From positions 6,289,579-6,353,578 of the forward strand of contig CM059975.1 in assembly GCA_030490835.1 (NCBI GenBank): a stretch of 64,000 bases of DNA, given 5' to 3'. Of the stretch, positions 46,432 to 56,327 are shown in pieces. The notes under the pieces are model-generated. The model did no database searches and was not told where the DNA came from. It saw only the letters and a program-made list of their open reading frames with translations. The DNA is from Annona cherimola (Eukaryota; Streptophyta; Magnoliopsida; Magnoliales; Annonaceae). Numbering within the stretch: the first letter of the stretch is position 1; every line of letters begins with the position of its first letter. The position numbers and the translations under genes were made by a program.

Positions 46432-47145
46432 TCTTTTGGGGGTTCAATTTTGATACTTCTGCTTATTATGTTCAAGCACTCATCTGCCCCAAGACTACGA
46501 TAGGATTCCTGTTGGTCATGCTTTTGACTTCTGAGTCGCGGTTTCCCACCCAATATCCGGCGCAATTCCGGCTTGTGACTTTTAAGCAGAGGACGCGAGT
46601 TCAATGGTCTATTTCCTCACCTACTGAGCAAGAAGTTGAGGCCGGCGAAAAATGCTGACTTGTTTAGCTTAGCCAGCATTCTGGTATCAGACAAATACCA
46701 AACCAGTGGCTCATATTTAGTTTGCCTGCCTGGCTGATTTGATAAAAGCCACAAAGTCAGGGAATCATATCAACCCATGAGATGCGTTTGAGTGGGATGT
46801 TATCCATGGTGCTTGAGCTGGCCGTAGCCATATATAGAAGTGAAATGAAAATTCGCGTCTCCAAATTTTCGAGGGTAGCTGGGACTGGGAGATGGAATTT
46901 CCGCGGGTACTCGCAACTGAGAGATGGAATTTCCGTGGGCACTTGTACTTGGAAAAGGAACTTGCTGGTAAGTCTACAAAAATGATGATAGCTACAAAAA
47001 CCAATGGCTACAATGAAAGTATATTAATCTTTTTAGGAAAAAATTATTAATAATAGTACTAAGATTTTTGAGATTTTTATTTCACGTACTTGAGGAAAGA
47101 AATTTTTATAGATCGTGCAGCCGGCTGGAAGGTAAGATCACGTGT
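46432..47145. other. Intergenic DNA, no gene seen
   Basis: Mixed composition. A 19-bp word (gagatggaatttccg(c/t)ggg) occurs twice at about 46890-46940. No recognised feature. Confidence 0.4.
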
Positions 47146-47156
47146 TTCGAGTTGTT

Positions 47157-47406
47157 TTTGTTTTTTTGAACCAGTATTCATACATTACCATCACAACTGG
47201 TATTACAATTAAATTCTAAGATATTCTTATAATTTGTTAACAATTATTTACTACTTCTAAACTTTTCCACTGGTGGACGGCTTTCATAAACTTGAGGAGA
47301 CTTGCAACGCCACTACTTCAGAAATACTTCTAGGGAGATTTAAACTCAGGACCACCTACTTGTGAGGCCATGTGCTGCACCACTGAGGCACGACCTCCGT
47401 GGCCGA
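47157..47406 (-). mobile_element. SINE (tRNA-derived type) with 11-bp target duplication
   Basis: The insertion is about 250 bp with its A-rich tail on the minus strand (seen as tttttgtttttttgaa at the left). It is flanked by a perfect 11-bp direct repeat TTCGAGTTGTT at 47146-47156 and 47407-47417. On the minus strand the 5' part reads GGTCGTGCCTCAGTGGTGCA, which fits a pol III A box (TGCCTCAGTGG), followed about 30 bp on by GGTCCTGAGTTTAAATC, a poor B box. It has no ORF. Retroposition needs LINE enzymes in trans; the LINE at 49822 is too broken to be its source. Confidence 0.82.
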
Positions 47407-47417
47407 TTCGAGTTGTT

Positions 47418-49821
47418 AGACAGTGATATGCGATGCGACGTGGATAAGGTTTAGCCCTGAAAACTCAATACTACATTCGTGGTGTCTGGTCTGGCTGATG
47501 GGCGTGTGGGTGAGGTTTGGCTTGGAAGAGTCATAGTACACTAGTGGTGTCTGGTGGATCCCGCATCTGGTTGACCGTTGAAGTCTACTGCGGGATGAAT
47601 TCACGATCGCATGGGAATGAGACGTCCAAATAATAATAATTTTCTTTTCTCATATTTCATATCAAACAATTTTTTTAATTTTTAATAATATTTTTCGTCT
47701 CATCCAAATCTCATTTGCCTTGTCGCAGCCTCGCAGGGCTTCTGTGTTACTGGCATGGATGGCATATTCAAAGGCTGGTCCTGAGTCCTGACCCTGGCGG
47801 AAGTCTCGTAAGCTCTTAGCATTTCGCGGGCGGTTCTGAGCTCGGCACCCTTTTGATTTCTATCCACAATTTTTCGCTGGGAATGGGATGCTTTGAAAAA
47901 ATTAAGATAAATGCGTAATAATAAGAAAGCTTGGAATCAAGCTCGTTTCAAAAGTCAAAACACAGGACATAGGGTTTTGATATCGCGGGCCAGATGCTGC
48001 CTTGGCCGGATGAAGATTCACAATTCGGGAACCTTGTTACTTTGACCTGTGGAAAGCGGAAACCTGCGCCGCTGATGGCCGACTCTTGTAAATTCGTGGT
48101 GAGAGCATCCATTTCCTTTTCACTCCTACCATCGTATATGCACAATCTCCAGATGAGGAATGGAGTCTAACATCTTCCAAAAGTTCTACCTTTTCTTTTC
48201 GTTCTCGTCTTTATTCTTTTTTTTTTTTTTAAATATCATTCGCATTTTATGCAAAAATCCAATTATTTTTCTAGAAAATCATTAAATTACCGTGTCGTCC
48301 ACCGTTTTCGTTTCCTATCAAAGCTATCTTTGGGATGGATAAATGGCCTCCAAAAGTCATGGCGGCCCACCTGAAATATTAAAAAGTTGTGGGTTGAGAT
48401 ATTTCAGACAAGACGGGGAAGAAATTGTTGGATGAGTTGAACGCATGTCATCAACATGTCATGTCGGCTCCACAGATCCAATTTTATCGGATGTTACGGG
48501 CTTGTTTTAGTCCCTGATTGACTCTGATTAAGGAAAGCAAATGAAAATTTTTATTTTCTAAAAGTTTGCGTTATATATTAGTAATACGGAAATACTATGA
48601 AATTGGGTTTTCATAAAAGTGTTTTTGTCAGACCCTTTTCATTTTTGAAATGATGATTCTTAATATAAAAAAAAATCCAACCCATTCATTATTTTTAACA
48701 TTATTTGCTTAGCTAAGAGACCAAATTTCATCTCAATTCAACATGTGGATAGGCCGCCACATTTGCTCAAAAATAGATGCATTCATGTGTAAATTATAAA
48801 AAATGCTTAAATTCATTCACACATATATTAGAATATAACAATACTTTATAGGATCATTTATCTATATATTATTGATATTTTAGATGGTTTAGATGTTGAA
48901 AAAACTACTTTGAAGTTAATATTTTAATATCGAACCGTTTTATTATGTTGATTTTACACTTTTATAGATAGGACACATTTACAGTGAAATCAAAAAAATA
49001 AAAGGATTTTCAGAATACTATACAAGATGCTAAATGCAATGGATGGAGTGAATTTTTCATCAACTATCAAGACTTTAAAAACGAAGGAGGTCTCATAGAA
49101 AAAAGGTTTCATAAAGGCGTCCCAATTCATAATAACAACCTTAATTCTATTATTTAGAGATTTTTACGTTAAAATAGCACATATTTTTCCGATTTGTTTG
49201 CTTGTTTAGATTCTCTTATTATACCGTATCATTTTTATTTTTTCCACAAATAAGACAAAATTTATAAGGGCAGTGGCGGACACAAGACCTTTGGTTAGTG
49301 GTGGCAAAGTTAATTTATTTTTAAAAAAATTAAATATTTTTATGACAATTTATCATATAAAAATTTAAAAAATATTTTTAATACCGTCCTCACTTTAAAA
49401 TGAGAGTAATGAAATGACAACATTTAAATAAAAATGCAAAAAGGTCATTTGTATCACCATTAATTTAAAGTAAATATACAAAATTTTGTAATTAATAGAT
49501 ATTGTTGTCAGATTATATCATTATCATTTCACAATCGAATTAATTAATATTAATTAGTTACAAACAGATGGCCTTTATACCTAAAAATATCATGAATAAA
49601 AAATTATTAAACAAAATATATCATAAATACACTTTTTAAAATTAAAGAGGACACATGATTATATATTACTAAATTTTTTAAATATATTTTTATATTTTTA
49701 TATACTAGCAATATTTATACACCACTATTCATATGTCTATTTTATACTAGCAATATTTAAGCATATATTTATATTTGTATTGCATGTACAGTTAAAAATA
49801 AAGCTTTTTTTTTTTTTTTTT
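47418..49821. other. Intergenic DNA, repeats only
   Basis: No gene recognised. At 48840-48970 the words ttttagatggtttagatgttgaaaaaac and ttattatgttgatttta belong to the same unclassified repeat as 16208-16330. The stretch from 49300 is very AT-rich and ends in a T15 run (about 49807-49821) directly before the LINE. Confidence 0.45.
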
Positions 49822-50012
49822 AGACCTTCCGAGTCTCCTCCGGTGTAGCCCCGATTGGCGATTTATCGTGCTCGGGACTGGGTTGGGGTGGAGGTGAGAA
49901 TGATTGGCTGTTAGTTAGGGGAGCCGGCAGGGAAGACGATAACGGTTGAAGCGGTGGTGTTTGGGGCTTCTTAAGTAGGGACGTTAGCAGTGGGGTACCT
50001 TTGCTTCCAAAA

Positions 50013-51527
50013 ATGAATCCGAATGTTGCAAACTTGCTGGAAGCAGAAATGCAAACAATGGCGATCTCGGATGATGCGATCAGGAGGCTCAGGCCATCGG
50101 GCGGATTCTCCATTATCTGCTCTCTATGGGCATCAAAATCTTACAACAAAGAGTTATTCCGAGCGATGCTTAGAAGACTGTGGCGCCCAAGAGAACCATG
50201 CCAATTCACGGAGGTGGGGGAGAACCTATTCCAGGTCTCTCTGTCCAATCAAGCGGACAAAGATAAAATCTTGACGGGATGTCCATGGACATTCGACAGG
50301 AACTTGGTGATTGTATCAGAGTTAAACGAGGAGATGGAAATTGATCGGCTAATGTTTGTGAAAACGCCTATGTGGCTGCATGTTTCGGGGATCCCGTATC
50401 TGGTTGATAAGATTAAATTCGGCCAAAGCATTGGAGCTTCGTTCGAAAAGTTAATTGATATGGTGGCTTCAGAATCGGGACTCAAACTCAAAGTGCTGAT
50501 TGATTGTCGGGAGCCTCTGAGGAGAGGCTTATTCATTAAGGTTGGAATCCAGCAACGAAAGTGGGTTTCCTTTCAGTATGAGAAACTTCCAATTTTCTGT
50601 TTCTTGTGTGGAATTTTGGGGCACACACACCGGGACTGTGCTGGACACATTCCAACAGACAAACCGCTGATCGAAGAGGATCTTCCATATGGCAGTTGGC
50701 TTAGAGCTGGGGTCAAACCGTTGCAAATCAAGGAGGGCTCTTCTACTGGCAATAGAGTGAACCCAATAAAGTATCTTGGAAGGAGCGGGGGATCTGTGGG
50801 AGGACAGATAGAAACTAGACAGAAACAGCAAGAAGAGGAGGCTGCAAGCAGTGAAATGGGAGAGCAATGCAGGGGGCAGAGTAGCTGTGTTCGTGATCTG
50901 GAACATGGCAGGGTGGTGGAAGAACCAGTTGCTTCTGAACAGAGTGGCAGCGTTGGTGGTTCCTCGACATATTGTAGGCTCCAACAATCTGATTCCAATG
51001 AAGTCGTGGTGGTCTCGACAGCAACATTGTCATGCCAGAACCAGGCCTTGCAGGCAGAGTTGGGAATCGACTTTTCTGTCAATCTGTTGCAGCAACTGAA
51101 CTCTTCTGATCCTTATGACCAAGGCATAGATCATTGTCTGCAACAGGGGGGACAGGGAATGCAGATAGAGGACGGCTCCGTGGAGGTTTTGAGGAGTGAT
51201 ATACATGATGTTGAGGGGGCTGCTGATTACCCACAGATGTATGGGGTGGCTGGGAACAGTGACCAACAATTTTCATTGGGAAACGGTAGGGCATTTCTTA
51301 GTTCTCTTGGAAAGGAAATGTATGATCAAACGATGGAGTACTGTGGAGGCCAGCTGGGTGAGTGGGAGACTAAGGCGGGGGTCCGGGATGGGGGCAACTT
51401 AACCAGTATGGTGGAGCAGAATCTTGACTCCAAGGGGGGGCGAAGTGTGGAGGGGGATGAGTTAAGGTGTGAGGGGCAAAAGGTGCTGAACCATATGCAA
51501 CCTGATTCAGTGGGGGGGGAGGCATGA
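50013..51527 (+). CDS. LINE ORF1 protein (gag-like, DUF4283 and CCHC zinc knuckle)
   Basis: The ORF opens MNPNVANLLEAEMQTMAISD and contains the DUF4283-type region found in plant LINE ORF1 proteins (LFRAMLRRLWRP, LVIVSELNEEMEIDRLMFVK, FGQSIGASFEKL). A CCHC zinc knuckle follows, CFLCGILGHTHRDC, with spacing C-x2-C-x4-H-x4-C, which binds the element's RNA. The C-terminal half is Ser/Gly/Gln-rich. It ends early: the stop TGA at 51525-51527 overlaps the ATG of the next frame as ATGA. The first ATG is used here, although the frame is open upstream. Confidence 0.85.
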   Translation: MNPNVANLLEAEMQTMAISDDAIRRLRPSGGFSIICSLWASKSYNKELFRAMLRRLWRPREPCQFTEVGENLFQVSLSNQADKDKILTGCPWTFDRNLVIVSELNEEMEIDRLMFVKTPMWLHVSGIPYLVDKIKFGQSIGASFEKLIDMVASESGLKLKVLIDCREPLRRGLFIKVGIQQRKWVSFQYEKLPIFCFLCGILGHTHRDCAGHIPTDKPLIEEDLPYGSWLRAGVKPLQIKEGSSTGNRVNPIKYLGRSGGSVGGQIETRQKQQEEEAASSEMGEQCRGQSSCVRDLEHGRVVEEPVASEQSGSVGGSSTYCRLQQSDSNEVVVVSTATLSCQNQALQAELGIDFSVNLLQQLNSSDPYDQGIDHCLQQGGQGMQIEDGSVEVLRSDIHDVEGAADYPQMYGVAGNSDQQFSLGNGRAFLSSLGKEMYDQTMEYCGGQLGEWETKAGVRDGGNLTSMVEQNLDSKGGRSVEGDELRCEGQKVLNHMQPDSVGGEA

Positions 51528-51742
51528 GCGGGACAAGGGGGAAATGGAAAAGGAGGGCCCGAAGGGGTCGACTCTCGGGTGTTCCTGAAGGGAGTGGGGA
51601 ATATGAGGGGAGTAATGGGAAAAGAGAACTTAGCATGGATCCGGATGAATGTCGGGACCGAAGTAAAAGAAACAAAACAATGGGAGGTAGTGAAGAAGAT
51701 GAGGCGGTGGCTGTGGGGAGCCCACAGCCCCGCCCCCTATAA
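51518..51742 (+). CDS. LINE ORF1 C-terminal part in the -1 frame
   Basis: This frame encodes a basic segment (GKWKRRARRGR, SKRNKTMGG) and ends QPRPL, directly before the ORF2 ATG (stop TAA then ATG). Plant LINE ORF1 proteins usually end in a basic segment and a QPRRE-like tail just before ORF2, so this is most likely the true end of ORF1. It is separated from the main ORF1 by one frame step at an eight-G run (51512-51519). Either a G was lost or the ribosome slips back by one there. Confidence 0.6.
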   Translation, partial: GGMSGTRGKWKRRARRGRLSGVPEGSGEYEGSNGKRELSMDPDECRDRSKRNKTMGGSEEDEAVAVGSPQPRPL

Positions 51743-53806
51743 ATGGCCGTCCTAGCCTGGAATTGCCGTGGGCTTGGGAACCCACGGGCAATTCGTAGCC
51801 TGATGGATGTGGTCAGGAAACAAGATCCCTGTTTGATCTTCCTTTCTGAAACCAAATGTAAACCAAAAGACATGGAAGGTGTTAAATGCAGACTTAGATT
51901 TGATTGCTGTTTCTCGGTGGAACCGGAAGGGCGAAAGGGTGGTCTGGCGCTTTTGTGGAATAACGATTGGCTGGCAACTATCAAAAGTTTCTCCATCAAT
52001 CATATCGAGGCGGAGGTTATGGGTTGGAGATTCACGGGCTTTTATGGCAACCCCGAATCACACAGACGGCATCACAGTTGGAACCTTCTCCACATGCTTT
52101 GTGGTAGGAGCAGTGATCCTTGGCTTGTTATGGGGGACTTTAATGAAGTTATGGGGCCAAGTGAATACTACAGTCGCAGGGTCCGCCCGCAGGCTCAAAT
52201 GGATCGTTTTTGTGAAATCATTGACAGTTGCCAGCTGCTGGATCTAGGCTTTACGGGTGGGGCCATGACCTGGAGCAATAATAGACGTGGGAAGCAACGG
52301 GTGGAGGCAAGACTTGATAGGGCGTGCGCTTCCACGTCATGGTTGAATTCTTTCCCTAACGCCATACTTACCCACCTTGTCTCATCTACTTCTGATCATT
52401 GTCCAATACTGCTAACCCTTGAACCGAATGGGAGGAGAAACAAACCACCAAGGGAGTTTCGCTACGAGCTATTCTGGGATCGGGACAAGGAGGCTGCCAG
52501 CATTATCAATCAAGTTTGGGGCTCCAATCCTTCAGTGGTTATGACTGCTACTGATAAGCTCTCTTGGAAAATTAACCGATGCGGCGTTGAGTTGTCAAAA
52601 TGGAATCGCAGGAAGAGGGGCAACATCAGGAAAGCGATTGAGCGGAAAAACAGGGAACTCATGTATCTTATGGGCTTGGATCCAACTGACCAAAGGGATG
52701 ACGATGTGCAGAAAGTTAAACTCCAAATCAACCTACTCTTGGAAGATGAGGAGCAAATGTGGAGGATCCGGGCGAAGTCACATTGGCTTATGAATGGGGA
52801 CAAGAACACCAAGTTTTTTCATCGGGTGGCTTCCAATAGGTGTTGTTCAAATTTCATTGAAGCTCTAAAGGATCAGAATGGAAGCTGGATCAGTGACCAG
52901 GATCAGATGATGGACTTAGCAATGAAACACTTCCAGGAAGTCTATTCATCATCTTTCCCCCGGGATGCGAATTGGGTTGAGCAAGTAATAACCAGGGGCC
53001 TTACTGATTGTCAAAGACGCTCTCTATCGGTCCCTCTGCAAACTGAGGAAGTGGTGAAGGCGGTTAAGTGCATGGGGCCAACTAAGGCGCCGGGTCCGGA
53101 TGGCATGTCCGCGGGCTTTTACCAACGTCATTGGAGTACAGTGGGCACAGAGATTACTGACTGGTGCAAGAGATTCATGGATGAGCGCAATCCTGAACTG
53201 CTACACAGGCACTTATGGGAGGCAAATGCAACCACACTGGTTTTAATCCCAAAGAGAAAAGGGGCCAATTTGTTATCCCAATTTAGACCAATCAGTCTAT
53301 GCAACGTGGTCTACAAGATATTGACCAAGGTATTGTCCAATAGACTTCGGGGGGTCCTCAAGGAGATCATTGGTGAAGAACAAAGCGCGTTCCTCCCGGG
53401 TCGCCTCATTACCGACAACATGCTAATCGCTTATGAGGCTATCCACTCTTTGAGGAGGCGCAAAAAGGGGCGGAAGCATGAAATGGCCATCAAGCTGGAT
53501 ATGTCTAAAGCTTATGATAGGGTTGAATGGAGCTTTCTCAAACGGATTATGGAGGCAATGAATTTCAACGAGGTCTGGATCAACTGGGTGATGGCATGCA
53601 TCTCTTCTGTGCGGTACCGTGTTAATGTCAATGGATTTAAATCTCACTTCTTTCTACCTCAGCGGGGATTAAGGCAGGGGGACCCTCTTTCTCCATACCT
53701 CTTCTTGATATGCGCAGAGGGTCTTTCGGCTCTGATTTCCCATGAAGTCACAAGGTGGAGGGTGAGGAGAAAACTCTGCCGCCACCCCCACCCGTCATAC
53801 CCCTAA
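51743..53806 (+). CDS. LINE ORF2: APE-type endonuclease and partial reverse transcriptase
   Basis: ORF2 starts MAVLAWNCRGLGNPR, the usual start of plant L1 endonucleases. Its endonuclease motifs are SETKC, GDFNEV, ARLDRACAS and STSDHCPI (nicks target DNA and primes reverse transcription). The reverse transcriptase follows with KAPGPDGM, FRPISLCNVVYKILTKVLSN, AFLPGRLITDNMLIAYEAIH, the catalytic motif A LDMSKAYDRVEW, and GLRQGDPLSPYLFLICAEGL. It then stops: there is no FADD motif C, thumb, or C-terminal zinc finger. LINE similarity ends at about 53754 and the last 17 codons belong to the adjoining AGO4-like sequence in the wrong frame. The protein cannot be active. Confidence 0.9.
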   Translation: MAVLAWNCRGLGNPRAIRSLMDVVRKQDPCLIFLSETKCKPKDMEGVKCRLRFDCCFSVEPEGRKGGLALLWNNDWLATIKSFSINHIEAEVMGWRFTGFYGNPESHRRHHSWNLLHMLCGRSSDPWLVMGDFNEVMGPSEYYSRRVRPQAQMDRFCEIIDSCQLLDLGFTGGAMTWSNNRRGKQRVEARLDRACASTSWLNSFPNAILTHLVSSTSDHCPILLTLEPNGRRNKPPREFRYELFWDRDKEAASIINQVWGSNPSVVMTATDKLSWKINRCGVELSKWNRRKRGNIRKAIERKNRELMYLMGLDPTDQRDDDVQKVKLQINLLLEDEEQMWRIRAKSHWLMNGDKNTKFFHRVASNRCCSNFIEALKDQNGSWISDQDQMMDLAMKHFQEVYSSSFPRDANWVEQVITRGLTDCQRRSLSVPLQTEEVVKAVKCMGPTKAPGPDGMSAGFYQRHWSTVGTEITDWCKRFMDERNPELLHRHLWEANATTLVLIPKRKGANLLSQFRPISLCNVVYKILTKVLSNRLRGVLKEIIGEEQSAFLPGRLITDNMLIAYEAIHSLRRRKKGRKHEMAIKLDMSKAYDRVEWSFLKRIMEAMNFNEVWINWVMACISSVRYRVNVNGFKSHFFLPQRGLRQGDPLSPYLFLICAEGLSALISHEVTRWRVRRKLCRHPHPSYP

Positions 53807-54463
53807 GCGCGAAAAAAATCTCAACGAATCGAGTTCCAGTGGCAAGGTCTGGTACTAGGCAGAAAGGTTTCTCTGTCTTATGAAGATGGTAAACCTATTG
53901 ATGGCAAAGGCGTTCGTATCAGACTAAGATTTTCAAAGTTGAGTCGAGATGGAGCTTTGGGTTGTCGTGGTTTTCATTCTAGCTTCCGAACCAGTCAAGG
54001 GGGCTTGTCTCTAAATATTGATGTGCCTACAACAATGATTATAAGGCCCGACCCTGTTGATGGATTTCTGATGGCTAATCAAAATGTTAGAAATCATGGT
54101 TTCCTGCAAGTATGCTATGCATTAATGTTGGAAAGCCAAAACGCCCCACTTACTATCCTGTCGAGCTCTGCTCTCTGGTTTCGTTGCAAAGGTATACTAA
54201 ATCTCTATCAACTTGCAAAGATCATCACTGGTTGAAAAATCACGACAGAAACCACAAGAAAGGATGCAAAATTTAAGTAATGCATCAAGAAGCAGCAACT
54301 ATGGTGCTGATAAAATGTTGAAGGCAGGCGGTGTTTCGATCAATAGTAACTCCACTCAGATAGAAGGCCGTGTCTTGAATGACCCAAGGTTAAAAGTTGG
54401 CAATGATGAATTCTTTCCTAGAAATGGTCATTTCAACAATAAGAGACTTGTGGACCCTAAAAA
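53755..54463 (+). pseudogene. AGO4-type Argonaute gene fragment, broken
   Basis: In shifting frames this encodes pieces of an AGO4/6/9-clade Argonaute in the correct order. The pieces are a proline-rich N-terminus (EEKTLPPPPPVIPLS), VPVARSGTRQKG, SYEDGKPIDGKGV, LGCRGFHSSFRTSQGGLSLN to FLMANQNVR, INVGKPKRPTYYPVELCSLV, and SLVEKSRQKPQERMQNLS through PRLKVGNDEFFPRNGHF. About 100 residues are missing at each of two places, and there are at least two frameshifts. AGO4 proteins carry 24-nt siRNAs in RNA-directed DNA methylation. The PAZ/PIWI catalytic half is absent. It joins the LINE directly on the left and an A10 run on the right. Confidence 0.85.
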
Positions 54464-54598
54464 AAAAAGAGCCTAGTGCATAACATGTCAGGAATAACGC
54501 CTTTACAAGGGGCCCACGGCGGCATAATTCCTGAGGGGGCATTTGATGAGGTATATTTTGATTAATTCTAGTCTATAAAATTATATGATTTTTCAAAA

Positions 54599-54632
<34 letters not shown>

Positions 54633-54690
54633 TATATCCAACTCCTGCAAATAAAAAGACGATCAAAAGGAGAATAAAATAACATTGGAT
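54464..54690. other. Spacer with A-tracts and a TA microsatellite
   Basis: After the A10 run (about 54460-54469), about 125 bp of unidentified sequence leads to an A20 run (about 54597-54617) and a (TA)n run to about 54639. The A20 run could be a retroposed poly-A tail. Confidence 0.5.
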
Positions 54691-54712
54691 GCGCCCGGAG
54701 ACATTAGTACCC

Positions 54713-55205
54713 ACATATAGGCTGGGATTGTTGCTCCTGGCTTATCATCAGTTGGAGCCAGAGCAAGTACCGGGGAAGCTGTTCGTGTTCAAAATCCAAA
54801 TCAGGCACAAGCAACTGCAAATGGAGCTGGTTTGGCAAATTCAGGTCCAGTGGCTGTCCTACCTGCGAGAAATGTTGTGACAGCTGTTCCAGGGCGGCCT
54901 CCTTCAGATGCAGCTCGTCATGTGCTAAGTGTTTTCTATCCTGTCCAAGCAAGATCTCACCCAATGAATCCAGACCTTACTACTTCAGCGCAAGGTTCTA
55001 GCCTAGCTGGGTCCAGTGGAGTGCAGCTTGGCGTTGAAAGTTCTGTCCCGCAGTTTTAGCTCGACCACAAACGCATGTCACAGATGTTGAGAGCAGTGGG
55101 CAAGGTGAAAATGCATCTCAAACAGCTAATATGATAAATTCAGGCCAAGGACCTCAAGCCCTGTCAGGTTCTTCCGCAAGACCTAGCAGTGTTTCTGAAG
55201 GAATT
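54713..55205 (+). pseudogene. Gln/Ser/Pro-rich gene fragment, identity uncertain
   Basis: The frame reads AGIVAPGLSSVGARASTGEA, then VRVQNPNQAQATANGAGLAN, AVPGRPPSDAARHVLS, and after one frameshift near 55060 RPQTHVTDVESSGQGENASQ and SSARPSSVSEGIQPLG. It is a low-complexity linker type. It vaguely resembles the linker of plant BAG6-like ubiquitin-domain proteins, but I would not name it. It sits between the AGO4-like and MSH3-like pieces in the same orientation. Confidence 0.4.
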
Positions 55206-55810
55206 CAGCCTTTAGGCTTCTTAGACACTGGGTGACTCACCCTTTATGTGATGGAAACTCGGTATCCGCTCGTCTAGATGCTATTGCAGAAATTTCAGAG
55301 TCAATGGTGCGTAATAAAGGTTCAGAGCATGTTGCTGTTCTTGATGACGATAGTTCCTACAATCCAGCCTTACATGCCGGTCTCGCTTGTCTGCTTTCTT
55401 CAGTTTTGGCAACCTTGGGAAGGTCCCCTGATATTCAACGTGGAATAGCTAGAATTTTTCATCGAACAGCTGCACCTGCTGAGTTCATCTCAGTCATTCA
55501 TGCAATTCTGTCTGCTGGAAAACAACTTCAACAGCTTTGCCTTGAGGATCAGAACAGTGAGTACATGTTACTACAGAGTACTGTGCAATCTTCCCTATTG
55601 AGAAGGTTAATTTCAACTGCCTCATCACCCAGTGTGAGTGGTCATGCTGCTAAGCTTCTGTCTGCGTTGAATGAAGAGGCCGCCACCAAAGGGGATATGC
55701 AAAGCTCATTCGTTGCTTCTAGTGGCCAGTTCCCAGAAGTTGCGAGATGCCGAACAGCTCTTCAAATTGCTGAGGAAGAAGGCTTTTATGGTGATCAGAG
55801 TCAATACGGC
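55206..55810 (+). pseudogene. MSH3-like mismatch-repair gene fragment
   Basis: The fragment begins RLLRHWVTHPLCDGNSVSAR then LDAIAEISESM, the lever/clamp part of MutS homologues, and continues with ALHAGLACLLSSVLATLGRS, PDIQRGIARIFHRTA, EFISVIHAILSAGKQLQQL and SGQFPEVARCRTAL. This order is that of plant MSH3, which recognises insertion-deletion loops in DNA. There is one frameshift at the very start (55230); the remaining 190 codons are open with no visible intron. The ATPase domain is missing. The last about 20 codons may belong to something else. Confidence 0.75.
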
Positions 55811-55927
55811 ATTTAGCAGCAGAAGCACGTGAGGAGGGGCAGCTCCGAAATTTTAACAGCCCGCTTCGGCCTCATCTCCAAGCTCCAGTCCGTTGCGCAG
55901 CATAGAAGAGCCAGGTGGCCTTCGTTC

Positions 55928-56010
55928 ATGGCGGACGAAGCAAAAGCCAAAGGCAACGCAGCCTTTTCCACAGGCCGGTTCGAAGATGCCATCAGATTCT
56001 TCTCCAAAAT
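55928..56010 (+). pseudogene. N-terminal fragment of HOP/STI1 (Hsp70-Hsp90 organising protein)
   Basis: The start [20 protein letters not shown] then AIRFFSK is the first TPR helix pair of plant HOP co-chaperones. Only the first about 27 codons are present, preceded by about 100 bp that could be the source leader (GC-rich, ccaagctccagtccg). It ends abruptly at 56010 and joins a reversed eS12 fragment. Confidence 0.7.
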
Positions 56011-56327
56011 CCTCAGAATCAATCTTGCACAGCCCAGCCCACTCGCCAAGAGTTTTAGCACTTGGAACGGCTATCAAGTTCACATTGTGATCAGCACAGA
56101 CAGCCCTGACCAGCTTAACATGGTCGGGCTGGTTGCAATCCTCAGCTAGCACGCACAACTAGGCGGCATGCTTCTCAATCTCCTCGCCACCTTCATGAAG
56201 CCCACGAGCAAGACCGCCATGTGCTAATGCCGTCTTCGAGACAAGCTGAAGAGCAGTCAGGATGTCCATGGGTTCCCCAAGAGCTGGGGCAGAGGTTTCA
56301 GCAGCACTTGTAGCCTCATCAGCCATG
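56011..56327 (-). pseudogene. Ribosomal protein eS12 (RPS12) fragment, reversed, with a stop
   Basis: The minus-strand frame starts MADEATSAAETSAPALGEPM and continues ILTALQLVSKTALAHGGLAR, HEGGEEIEKHAA, stop, [20 protein letters not shown] and [13 protein letters not shown]. This is the 5' three quarters of cytosolic eS12. A TAG at 56161-56159 replaces a glutamine codon. No intron is seen. The C-terminal part is missing at the junction with the HOP fragment. Confidence 0.85.

Larger units (their letters stand above)
49822..53754 (+). mobile_element. LINE (L1-type) retrotransposon, 3'-truncated
   Basis: The element contains a 5' untranslated region, ORF1 (50013-51527, continued in another frame to 51742) and ORF2 (from 51743). 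ORF2 is lost inside the reverse transcriptase domain, before the catalytic FADD motif, where the sequence changes abruptly to an AGO4-like gene at about 53755. LINEs are usually lost at their 5' ends, so keeping the 5' end and losing the 3' end is unusual. The element is relatively young: both ORFs are open apart from one frame change. Confidence 0.88.

Noticed and set aside
49807..49821. T15 run as the true start of the LINE
   Set aside because: A T run at the 5' side more likely marks the tail of some other element in reverse orientation; no homology supports either reading firmly.
54597..54617. A20 run as the poly-A tail of the LINE
   Set aside because: The sequence before it is AGO4-like and unidentified DNA, not the LINE 3' end, and no matching target duplication was found.
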